In this document: positions 1 to 4,998 of the stretch, piece by piece
Numbering within the stretch: position 1 is the first letter of the stretch
Layout: every line of letters begins with the position of its first letter
NCBI GenBank assembly: GCA_046735055.1
Contig: JBKPSO010000309.1
Location: forward strand, 1 to 6,456
From: DATBLE01 sp046735055
Lineage (GTDB): Bacteria; Actinomycetota; Thermoleophilia; Gaiellales; Gaiellaceae
DNA length: 6,456 bases
Direction of reading: 5' to 3'
Program-made: the position numbers and the translations under genes
The notes under the pieces: generated by a model
Database searches by the model: none
The model's input: the letters and a program-made list of their open reading frames with translations, nothing else
What the model was told of the DNA's origin: nothing

Positions 1-266
1 TGGCTCCAGAAGCCCGGATCTCCGCCTTTCCTGAGGCGTACTTCCACTTGCCCGACGAACTCGCCGCCGAGGCGAGCGAGGCTGGACTGGTCGTGCTGGA
101 CGTGTATGGCATTGAAGGCCCAGCCTGGCTGCTTGCCGACATCGAGGCACGCATGGCTGAGCCTGTGATGCGAGAACGGATCATGTGGCTCGCGCGGATC
201 AGCGAGCGTGACCCCCATCTACGCGCTGCTAGCGCCCATCTCCTTCTCGCCTCAACGGCTCCGTAG
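1..266 (+). CDS. Class I SAM-dependent methyltransferase, C-terminal fragment (5' end outside window)
   Basis: The reading frame is open from base 3 to a TAG at 264-266 and gives 87 residues. The fragment contains AYFHLPDEL, then GLVVLDVYGIEGPAWLL, and ends with a SAHLLL strand. This is the tail of a family of actinobacterial class I methyltransferases, which typically end with a YFHxPxEL segment, a VxGVEGPxWLLPDL segment and a final sAHLL strand. The SAM-binding glycine motif lies upstream of the window, so the fold is inferred from the tail alone and the substrate cannot be named. The internal TTG at 48 is not a credible start because the homologous AYFH segment begins before it. It is the only + strand gene in the left part of the window. 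A hairpin follows directly after the stop. Confidence 0.75.
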   Translation, partial: APEARISAFPEAYFHLPDELAAEASEAGLVVLDVYGIEGPAWLLADIEARMAEPVMRERIMWLARISERDPHLRAASAHLLLASTAP

Positions 267-267
267 C

Positions 268-293
268 TGTCGCATTCCTACCAGAAGGCGACA
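268..293 (+). terminator. Hairpin just after the methyltransferase stop, candidate terminator
   Basis: TGTCGC (268-273) pairs with GCGACA (288-293). Inside it TTC (275-277) pairs with GAA (284-286) across an A/G mismatch, leaving a six-base loop. It begins two bases after the TAG stop of the methyltransferase. No T-run follows, so a classical intrinsic terminator is not shown; high-GC actinobacteria often lack the T-tract. Confidence 0.4.
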
Positions 294-296
294 CGC

Positions 297-310
297 AGAC
301 CAAGGGACAT
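297..310. repeat. 14-base direct repeat, copy 1 (AGACCAAGGGACAT)
   Basis: AGACCAAGGGACAT occurs exactly here and again at 1779-1792 in the same orientation. The similarity extends weakly upstream: both copies are preceded by AGGCG and a GC-rich stretch with a one-base gap. Both copies lie between genes. It could be a solo end of a lost mobile element or a shared regulatory site. No transposase or target-site duplication is visible, so the role is open. Confidence 0.45.
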
Positions 311-343
311 TTCTGAACGCTTGCGTAAGGCGATTTTCTGCCC

Positions 344-559
344 TTACTCCGCCTCGACGAGCGCGACGAGCTCCGCGTCGACGGCGTGGCGGACGAGCTC
401 GGCTAGTACCGGCCGGCGGGCGGCGACGAGCTCGGCGACCGTTCGGCTCGCCGCCCCGCCCTCTTCTCGGTGGGCCCGGGCGGACGGGCGCCGGGCCGGC
501 TCGACCCGGCGATCGTCGGCCTGCTCCTCCACGACCAGGTCGTCGGACCCTGGCCTCAT
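344..559 (-). CDS. Small hypothetical protein downstream of the ZAS gene
   Basis: I do not recognise this family. The chosen ATG (557-559) gives 71 residues; it is preceded by AGAAGGTG (566-573) six bases upstream, a reasonable ribosome binding site. A GTG at 566-568 in the same frame would lie inside that site and is less likely. The protein is highly charged. Residues 1-37 are acidic/arginine-rich and probably disordered, and the last ~33 residues (VAELVAARRP onward) form an amphipathic helical stretch with regular leucine and valine spacing, ending in Glu. There is no cysteine, signal peptide or membrane segment. It lies 38 bases downstream of the ZAS gene on the same strand, so co-transcription is plausible. 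The frame is open from the ZAS stop onward, so it could also be the severed tail of a longer ZAS protein. Coding status is moderately supported. Confidence 0.45.
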   Translation of the reverse strand: MRPGSDDLVVEEQADDRRVEPARRPSARAHREEGGAASRTVAELVAARRPVLAELVRHAVDAELVALVEAE

Positions 560-597
560 ACCGTTCACCTTCTGGCTAGAACGAGGTCGAGGTGCAC

Positions 598-978
598 TCA
601 GGCCGTACCGCGTAGCATCGCTGTTGACGCTGCGGAGCGGGCCTGGAACGAGGAGCAGGCTGCGCAGTTTTCGAGATGGCCTGCGAGGAGCGCGAGCTCA
701 GGGTCGGCAAGCTGGCCATCCAGGGAGAGCGAAACCCGCCGGCGAGCGCGCGCGCAGGCCGCCGCCAGCGCTTCGACAGCTCCTCCGGCGACCTCCGTCC
801 GTCTGCCGAACGCAGGGACGAAGCGGGCGAAGAAGCGGAGTCCACCTCGTTTTTCGAGCTCGCCTCGTTCCAGCAACGCTTCATGAGGCTCCCGTGCCCG
901 GAGCAGCATCTCGGCCTGCTCCGCGCGACGAGCAAAATCGGGGGCACCCCCGTAATGCGCAACCCTGTCGTGATACAT
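598..978 (-). CDS. Short ZAS (zf-HC2-like) zinc-motif protein, possible anti-sigma factor
   Basis: 126 residues. The ATG start is fixed by a strong ribosome binding site, GGAGGAGGT, whose last GGAGG ends five bases before the start. Residues 75-108 hold a complete ZAS-type zinc pattern: Cys75, 25 residues, His101, three residues, Cys105, two residues, Cys108, with the typical SLSLDGQL and ELALLAGHL helices between. In known ZAS anti-sigma factors this helical zinc unit binds an ECF sigma factor in the cytoplasm, often under redox or envelope-stress control. Two things are odd. The zinc unit normally sits near the N-terminus but here follows about 74 residues rich in Arg and Glu that I do not recognise. 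The protein also stops 18 residues after the last cysteine, with no transmembrane segment or sensor domain. No sigma factor gene is present in the window. Either a soluble minimal anti-sigma factor or a truncated relic. Confidence 0.65.
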   Translation of the reverse strand: MYHDRVAHYGGAPDFARRAEQAEMLLRAREPHEALLERGELEKRGGLRFFARFVPAFGRRTEVAGGAVEALAAACARARRRVSLSLDGQLADPELALLAGHLENCAACSSFQARSAASTAMLRGTA

Positions 979-1042
979 CTTTACCTCCTCCCCCCAAATA
1001 GATTGCTCCTACCTCACCAGACTCCGGAGCGAGGTCGTCTCT

Positions 1043-1058
1043 TCCCTCGATCGAGGGA
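1043..1058. promoter_or_regulatory. 16-base perfect palindrome upstream of the ZAS gene
   Basis: TCCCTCGATCGAGGGA is a perfect palindrome with no spacer. It lies about 65 bases upstream of the ZAS gene start, on the promoter side, and 10 bases from the hairpin at 1068-1093. A perfect 8+8 palindrome is not expected often in a window this size. A dimeric repressor or activator site is the simplest reading; part of a termination structure is the alternative. Confidence 0.35.
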
Positions 1059-1067
1059 TGCGGTCCC

Positions 1068-1093
1068 GCGAGCGGGCCTGACGGCCCGCTCGC
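1068..1093. terminator. Strong 11-bp hairpin after the anchored-protein gene
   Basis: GCGAGCGGGCC (1068-1078) and GGCCCGCTCGC (1083-1093) pair perfectly around a TGAC loop. It lies 22 bases past the stop of the minus-strand gene at 1115-1726, the usual place for a terminator. It lacks a T-run on either strand. It also separates that gene from the minus-strand ZAS pair, which suggests two transcription units. Confidence 0.55.
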
Positions 1094-1114
1094 TCCGTTC
1101 GCGGGGCCGAACCT

Positions 1115-1726
1115 TCAGGCCGGCTGCACCCCGTGTCGGTACTGCCGAGCTACCACGAGCCCGACGCCGAGCAGGAGAGCCAGCCCCATCCCGCTGCCGA
1201 GGCCGATCGCCCAGTCGCCCCAGGCGAAGCCGCCCGACTGGCTGACCGAGGAGCCGGAACCGCTCTGCACGGTGAAGGCGGCGTCCGTGACATCGGGCGG
1301 ACGTGAGACGGACGTCGTGCTCGAGGACACACCCTGCATGGCAAGCGCCGCGTGCCGGCTCTGCTGGTAGGCCCTCAGAATTGCCAGGTCGGGCGGGCCG
1401 GGGGCGCGGAGCCACTGCGCGGTCGAATGGCTGGCGTCCATCTGCCGGCTCTGCTCGGCCTTCGCGATTGCCTGCCAACGCAGGCCGTCAGCCCTGAGAC
1501 CTTGTGGCGTGGGGAAGCTCTCCCCCCGCTCGCGCAACTCGTCGAGCGCGTCCTCGTGCCGGAACCGGCGCGAGATCTGCGATGCCACGGCCGAGCCTTG
1601 CCGCCCGGCCACGCTCGGCGGCGCCGCTCCCGGTGAACTCATCGCCTGCGAAGCGGCTCCAACTGCGACCAGCGCCGCAGCGACGACAGCCAGAGCGCGC
1701 TTCCCGTTTCCTCTCAGTGCTTTCAT
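1115..1726 (-). CDS. Secreted protein with C-terminal GGFxWGDxxIG membrane anchor, function unknown
   Basis: 203 residues from an ATG preceded by GGGAGG (1733-1738) six bases upstream. Residues 1-29 form a signal peptide: a KALRGNGKR n-region, a hydrophobic AVVAAALVAVGAA core and a small-residue cleavage zone. The exported part (about 30-160) is polar and holds a charged helical stretch, EDALDELRERG, and a Ser/Thr/Pro-rich stalk near the end. Residues 165-175 read GGFAWGDWAIG and lead into one transmembrane helix (about 172-194) and a short basic tail, ARQYRHG. This predicts a bulk outside the membrane and a C-terminus inside. The GGFxWGDxxIG-anchor layout is one I associate with many short uncharacterised proteins of Thermoleophilia-like actinobacteria; this is recollection, not a search. 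No enzyme motif or conserved cysteine pair is visible. It stands alone, with gaps of 349 bases upstream and 136 bases downstream. Confidence 0.75.
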   Translation of the reverse strand: MKALRGNGKRALAVVAAALVAVGAASQAMSSPGAAPPSVAGRQGSAVASQISRRFRHEDALDELRERGESFPTPQGLRADGLRWQAIAKAEQSRQMDASHSTAQWLRAPGPPDLAILRAYQQSRHAALAMQGVSSSTTSVSRPPDVTDAAFTVQSGSGSSVSQSGGFAWGDWAIGLGSGMGLALLLGVGLVVARQYRHGVQPA

Positions 1727-2075
1727 GCTGTGCCTCCCTCTCCCGGTGCATGCCTGTCACTCGACCGTAGGCGCCGCGAGACCAAGGGACATCGGGAGAG
1801 CTCCCCATGTTGCGAGCGGCGGCTACCTATCTTGGGCGACGAGCCCGAGTCGCACTGGTGATCAGCGGCGAGGGCCTACCATCTAAGTAGGGCCGACCAC
1901 TGCATAATCGCGCGCCGGGAGGCGGGGTCGAACTCTCGCCGTGGGCGAGTGCTTGCTACCTGGCTGCTCGCGGCTCGATCCTGTCTTGACCGTGGCCGTC
2001 GCCACCTCGCTCGCGACACGCGCGGCTCGGCACAGAAGTCAGCCGAATGCGAGTTGAGCGGCAGTTTCTCGCGAG
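1727..2075. other. Intergenic region between the hydrolase and the anchored-protein gene
   Basis: This 349-base stretch holds the 3' flank of the hydrolase gene and the promoter side of the anchored-protein gene. It contains the second 14-base repeat (1779-1792) and small hairpins: CTCGCC (1935-1940) with GGCGAG (1944-1949) around GTG, GGGC (1834-1837) with GCCC (1843-1846), and an imperfect GGCCTAC/GTAGGGCC pair at 1873-1894. None has a T-run. I see no convincing gene or clear -35/-10 pair. Confidence 0.5.
1779..1792. repeat. 14-base direct repeat, copy 2 (AGACCAAGGGACAT)
   Basis: Exact second copy of the 14-mer at 297-310, in the same orientation. This copy lies about 55 bases upstream of the anchored-protein start, in its likely promoter region, and is followed by GGGAG/CTCCC around a GAGCTC core. 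It could be a regulatory site or a mobile-element end. Confidence 0.45.
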
Positions 2076-3233
2076 CTAACCGCAGTAGGCCGTATTCACC
2101 ACCCGGCTGAACGCCTGTTGGGCTCGTTTGCCGCCGACCTTGTCGGACGAGGTGACAGAGTTGACCCAGACGACGATTTGCCGTCGGCCGTCTTTGCTGT
2201 TGTAGGTGACGCTGTCGTAGCCGGGTACGGCTCCGTCGTGGCCCCAGACCGCGCCGCATGGTAGGCGACCGGTGGCGATTCCGAGTCCCCAGCGGACGCC
2301 GTAGCGGTCGGCCGTGGTCGTCTCCATCGTCCGCAGCAGGGCGCGGCTGAGCAACCGGCCGGCGAGCAGCGCGCGGTAGAAGCGGGCGACGTCGTCGGCG
2401 GTGGAGACGATGTTGCCCGCCGCCCAGTACCAGGACGGGCTGACCCCGGTCACGTCCTGCAGCGGCCGGTTGGAGACGACGAAGTACCCGTGGGCGTGGG
2501 CGCCAGCGATGTGCCCCGAGGTCGAGAAGGTAGTCGCGTGCAGGCCGAGCGGCTTGAAGAGGCGCCGGTTGAGCTCGGTTCCGATCGGGTTGCCGGTCGC
2601 AGCTCTGAGGATCAGCCCGAGCAGGACATAGCCCGTCGACGAGTACGAGACGGCAGTTCCGGGCGCGAACAGCGGCCTGTGCGAGACGGCAATCTGCACG
2701 AGCCGTCGCGGCGCCCAGTAGTAGGAGAGATTGCCGCTCAGGTAGGGCTTCAGTACCCTCGGGTCCTGCGAAAAGTCGAAGAGCCCGGTCTTGTGCGCGA
2801 GGAGCTCGCGCACAGTGATGTTCTCGCCGTTCGGGACCACGCCTGGCAGCCAGCGCTCGACCGTGTCCTCGAGTGAGAGCTTGCCCTCTTCGACGAGTTG
2901 AAGCACGACCGTGGCGACGAAGGACTTGGTCAGGCTGGCGATACGGAAGCGATCAGGTGGCCGGAGTGGCGCCTTCGTCGCGAGGTTGCCGTAGCCGCTC
3001 GAGAGACGGATCGTCCGGTCGCCCTCGCGAATGAGTACGACGACGCCCGGCACACCCGCCGCCACGAGCTCTTCCATCGCCTGCTGGAGCTTCGGCGCCG
3101 GGGACGCGGGGCGAGCGGCGGAAGCTGGGGCGGCCGCCGCGGCGAGGCCAACGAGAGCGAGGACGCCCCAGAGCCCGGCGCAGCGCGCTGCCTTACCGAT
3201 CATCGTTCGCTTCTGGATAGCAACCGTTTCCAT
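2076..3233 (-). CDS. Secreted serine hydrolase, beta-lactamase / DD-peptidase (S12) family
   Basis: 385 residues from an ATG at 3231-3233. The start is chosen for AGAGGAG (3240-3246) six bases upstream and because it opens directly into a signal peptide: basic n-region, core GLWGVLALVGLAAAAA, cleavage after ASA near residue 37. The frame stays open upstream to 3485, but that part encodes a DUF4389 relic. All three motifs of serine beta-lactamase-fold enzymes are present: SLTK (Ser100, Lys103), YSS (Tyr197, Ser199) and HDG (His332 to Gly334), the counterpart of the KTG triad. Flanking segments (FRIASLTKSF, YSSTGYVLLG, GHDGAVPGY) fit the actinobacterial D-alanyl-D-alanine carboxypeptidase / esterase group. 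Cys326 and Cys384 could form a disulfide outside the cell. Likely role: hydrolysis of cell-wall peptides or small esters by an acyl-serine mechanism. The substrate cannot be told from the sequence. No neighbour is close enough to suggest an operon. Confidence 0.88.
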   Translation of the reverse strand: METVAIQKRTMIGKAARCAGLWGVLALVGLAAAAAPASAARPASPAPKLQQAMEELVAAGVPGVVVLIREGDRTIRLSSGYGNLATKAPLRPPDRFRIASLTKSFVATVVLQLVEEGKLSLEDTVERWLPGVVPNGENITVRELLAHKTGLFDFSQDPRVLKPYLSGNLSYYWAPRRLVQIAVSHRPLFAPGTAVSYSSTGYVLLGLILRAATGNPIGTELNRRLFKPLGLHATTFSTSGHIAGAHAHGYFVVSNRPLQDVTGVSPSWYWAAGNIVSTADDVARFYRALLAGRLLSRALLRTMETTTADRYGVRWGLGIATGRLPCGAVWGHDGAVPGYDSVTYNSKDGRRQIVVWVNSVTSSDKVGGKRAQQAFSRVVNTAYCG

Positions 3234-3239
3234 CGTGTG

Positions 3240-3246
3240 CTCCTCT
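3240..3246 (-). promoter_or_regulatory. Ribosome binding site that sets the serine hydrolase start
   Basis: AGAGGAG on the minus strand, six bases before the ATG at 3231-3233. Two other in-frame ATGs are less well served: one at 3258-3260, where AGAAGG abuts the start, and one at 3201-3203 with only a weak match. This argues that the hydrolase is translated separately from the upstream relic. Confidence 0.6.
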
Positions 3247-3266
3247 GCTCCTTTGCTCATCCTTCT

Positions 3267-3386
3267 GAACGCTAGGACGATGTAGTGGGGGATCGCGAGG
3301 AGCCATTTGACGAGCCACAGCCAGCGGCTCACGCTCGCGTCGAGTTCGCCTTCGATGCGGAGCGGATATGTCTGCCTCGCCTCCAC
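3267..3386 (-). pseudogene. Truncated DUF4389 gene relic, in frame with the hydrolase
   Basis: The minus-strand frame encodes a segment from VEARQTYPLRIEGELD through SRWLWLVKWLLAIPHYIVLAF. This is the characteristic opening of DUF4389 membrane proteins: a YPxRxEGxLD strand followed by an SRWLxLVKWLLAIPHYxVL first membrane segment. In that family the chain goes on through more hydrophobic segments to roughly 150-200 residues or more. Here it stops after LAF and runs into RRMSKGAEEH, directly ahead of the hydrolase ribosome binding site. Neither of the other two frames resumes the family sequence. The GTG at 3384-3386 is a possible original start. It could still be translated as a short membrane peptide or as an N-terminal extension of the hydrolase. 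I favour a relic left by a deletion. Confidence 0.6.
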
Positions 3387-3660
3387 CGTACCCCTGTATT
3401 CGTCGGTGACGACGCCACGTGACCGCCCGCTTCTGCACCCGGGAAATGACTCCATACGCTTCCGGAAACCGCTCCTCCGGAGCAACTGAGGGATCTCCTA
3501 GCCCGCGAATAGCGACCTCTGTTTCGCTTGGAGCTTGGCCGTCGAGGCAGGAGTCGCGGTTATCAGGGAGATTGGGGTCGCCAGGCGACGAAAGGAACAG
3601 GCTGACCTTCGGCAGAGGGCCTGGTTGGAGGTTTGCGGCCAAAGCCCCGAGCGATGCCGA

Positions 3661-3714
3661 GCAGAAGCCGCAGAACGAGAACCCGTCGGGTTTCCTGCAG
3701 ACGGGACAGGTCGT
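3661..3714 (-). pseudogene. Zinc-ribbon-like fragment without a start codon
   Basis: The minus strand encodes TCPVCRKPDGFSFCGFCSASLG in part, with two CxxC pairs 11 residues apart: C-P-V-C and C-G-F-C. This resembles the N-terminal zinc ribbon of many bacterial proteins that begin MTCPVCG and continue xFCxxCGAxL. The codon where Met would be expected is ACG (3712-3714), one transition away from ATG. No ATG, GTG or TTG start exists between it and the oxidoreductase stop. It is probably a dead gene start, in a different frame from the DUF4389 relic. A chance resemblance is possible in so short a stretch. Confidence 0.35.
3680..3692 (-). terminator. Weak hairpin after the oxidoreductase gene
   Basis: AACCC (3680-3684) and GGGTT (3688-3692) pair around a three-base loop, about 46 bases past the oxidoreductase stop. 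On the minus strand it is followed by CTCGTTCTG, which is only mildly T-rich. The stem is short and overlaps the zinc-ribbon-like fragment, so this is a tentative call. Confidence 0.2.
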
Positions 3715-3737
3715 CGTCGCGGCGAGTCTACGCTCGG

Positions 3738-4610
3738 CTACTCGGCCCGTACCCTGGGCAGGACGTCGGCGGCGACCTGCTCCAGGACGCGGGACTGCTC
3801 GGGGCGGGGCTGGTCGATGACGAACTCGTCGATGCCGACCTCGCGGTAGCGGCCGACGACGTCCTCGAAGGCGCCGGTGCTCTCCCACGGGTCAGGGAGG
3901 CCCTGCTCGTCCATCTTGGCCGCCCAACCGTAGAAGGAGCGCCTGATCTCGCCCGGGTCGCGGCCGATCGCCGCACAGTGCTCGTCGAGGATCAGGTTCC
4001 GCTCGCGCATCTCCTCGACCGTCCCGAAGGAGTTCCAGCTGTCCGCGTACTCGGCGCAGACCCGCAGCATCCGCGTGCGGTGCGCGCCGAGGGTGAGCGG
4101 CGGCCGCGGCTGCTGGACGGGCGCCGGCCGGACATACGCCCCCGTGAGCCGGTAGTACGTGCCCTCGAACGTCGTCGTCTCATCGCGCAGGAGGCTGTCG
4201 ACGATCGCGACCGCCTCGCGTAACTGGTCGACGCGCTCGCCGGGCGGCAGGAACTCGATTCCGAAGCGCTCGTGCTCCGGGACGAACCACCCGGCACCGA
4301 GGCCGAGCTCGAGGCGGCCGTTCGAGACGTGGTCAAGGGTGACCGCCTGCTGAGCGAGGAGCGCCGGATGCCGGAACGTGTTCGAGCTGACGAGCACCCC
4401 GACCCGGATGCGCTCCGTCCGCGCGGCGAGCGCCGCGAGCAGCGTCCAGCTTTCGAAGTACGGGCCGTCGGGACGGCTCGGCTGGTTGAAGTGGTCGCAG
4501 TCCCAGACGGTGTCGAAGCCGAGTCGCTCGAAGTGCCGCCAGCGCTCGGCGAGCGTCTCGAACGGCAGGTTCTGGTCGGTGCAGATCCCGAAGCGGAGCT
4601 CGCGGCCCAC
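3738..4610 (-). CDS. Luciferase-like (LLM class) oxidoreductase, probably F420-dependent
   Basis: 290 residues from the GTG at 4608-4610, followed at once by the first beta strand ELRFGICTDQN. The frame is open for 60 more codons upstream, but that part has no family resemblance and the family usually starts at this strand and is about 280-300 residues long. There is no strong ribosome binding site, so the start is the least certain point. Hallmarks of the (beta/alpha)8 luciferase-like fold: GFDTVWDCDHF (about 31-41), ARTERIRVGVLVSSN followed by FRHPALLAQQAVTLDHVSNGRLELGLGAGW (to about 108), a PPLTLGAH strand (about 170-177) and YADSWN (about 188-193). In actinobacteria, proteins of this type mostly use reduced coenzyme F420, or sometimes FMN, to move hydride onto small molecules in the cytoplasm. 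The substrate is unknown and no F420 biosynthesis gene is present in the window. It is divergent from the sortase-fusion gene. Confidence 0.88.
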   Translation of the reverse strand: MGRELRFGICTDQNLPFETLAERWRHFERLGFDTVWDCDHFNQPSRPDGPYFESWTLLAALAARTERIRVGVLVSSNTFRHPALLAQQAVTLDHVSNGRLELGLGAGWFVPEHERFGIEFLPPGERVDQLREAVAIVDSLLRDETTTFEGTYYRLTGAYVRPAPVQQPRPPLTLGAHRTRMLRVCAEYADSWNSFGTVEEMRERNLILDEHCAAIGRDPGEIRRSFYGWAAKMDEQGLPDPWESTGAFEDVVGRYREVGIDEFVIDQPRPEQSRVLEQVAADVLPRVRAE

Positions 4611-4645
4611 GGCCGCGGGGAGTATCTCAGACCTTCGTGTTTTGC

Positions 4646-4668
4646 ACCGTGGCAACAAGGACCACGGT
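4646..4668. promoter_or_regulatory. Operator-like inverted repeat upstream of the oxidoreductase
   Basis: ACCGTGG (4646-4652) and CCACGGT (4662-4668) are perfect inverted arms around a nine-base spacer. The repeat is centred about 47 bases upstream of the oxidoreductase GTG. The arm-to-arm distance (16 bases, about 1.5 turns) and position fit a dimeric regulator site, but a transcript hairpin is equally possible. Confidence 0.3.
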
Positions 4669-4984
4669 CCAATCCGCTGATGGCGCCCTTGGGCCAACGA
4701 GCAGCGCATGCCAGGTCGCCGAAGGTTCAACCTGTACCGGAAAAGATTCGAGGTGGGGGGTGTTGCGTCCGGTCTGGGGGGCCCTCCCATCCGGCGAGCG
4801 ACGAGCGCGCGGGTCCCTCAGATCGACTCGATGAATTCCCGATCACGGCCGGCTTTCGTCTCCGGGGTCGGGACGCCGAGTCTCGACCTCTGGTGCTTCC
4901 AGGCTCTGTCAGGTGGCGCGTTGTTCCCGTCGATCGGCCGAAGTCAGACGGGTGCCGAAGGAGGAGAGCGTGGAGCGGCTGCGT

Positions 4985-4992
4985 AGGAGGTG
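4985..4992 (+). promoter_or_regulatory. Ribosome binding site that sets the sortase-fusion start
   Basis: AGGAGGTG, a near-perfect anti-16S match; its GGAGG core (4986-4990) ends eight bases before the GTG at 4999-5001. An in-frame TAG at 4984-4986 closes the frame just upstream. The GTG at 4990 lies inside this site, so 4999 is the preferred start. Confidence 0.65.
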
Positions 4993-4998
4993 GCTGCT

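Larger units (their letters stand above)
3387..3737. other. Degenerate region between the DUF4389 relic and the oxidoreductase gene
   Basis: No intact gene is supported in this 351-base stretch. The minus-strand frame is open from 3888 down to 3193 but has no usable start past the oxidoreductase stop. Its only recognisable part is a zinc-ribbon-like fragment near 3661-3714. A second minus-strand frame, starting with TTG at 3485 and containing an ATG at 3453-3455, leads into the DUF4389 relic; its first ~30 residues match nothing I know. The mix suggests decayed genes. Confidence 0.4.
4611..4998. other. Divergent intergenic region, oxidoreductase / sortase-fusion protein
   Basis: This 388-base region must hold promoters for two genes that point away from each other. 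Visible elements are a 7-bp inverted repeat at 4646-4668, a bulged GC-rich hairpin (CCGG at 4769-4772 with CCGG at 4791-4794, TGGG with CCCA inside), a short ATCGA-C-TCGAT palindrome at 4822-4832, and the strong ribosome binding site at 4985-4992. No convincing -35/-10 pair, tRNA or additional gene is seen. Open frames here lack family resemblance and a good ribosome binding site. Confidence 0.5.

Noticed and set aside
208..1245. Several + strand open frames across the ZAS and small-protein region
   Set aside because: Arg-, Ser- and Pro-rich shadows without motifs. The minus strand carries the zinc motif and good ribosome binding sites.
3263..3273. TTCTGAACGCT shared with 311-321, near the end of the DUF4389 relic and next to the 14-base repeat; possible mobile-element scar
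   Set aside because: An 11-base match is expected by chance in a window this size, and part of it (GCGTTC on the minus strand) encodes native DUF4389 residues.
2076..3485. A single 469-residue protein, DUF4389 plus serine hydrolase
   Set aside because: The DUF4389 part is cut off after its first membrane segment, and the hydrolase has its own ribosome binding site and signal peptide at 3233, so the shorter gene was preferred.
3193..3888. A 231-residue minus-strand protein containing the zinc-ribbon-like segment
   Set aside because: Its start lies inside the oxidoreductase gene and its end inside the hydrolase gene, both in shadow frames. Only the short central part looks like anything real.
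4724..4760. GGTTCAACC and GATTCGA stretches reminiscent of a tRNA T-arm
   Set aside because: No matching acceptor, D or anticodon arms could be folded around them.
3738..4790. Longer oxidoreductase start giving 350 residues
   Set aside because: The 60 extra residues have no resemblance to the family, and the first beta strand begins just after the GTG at 4610.
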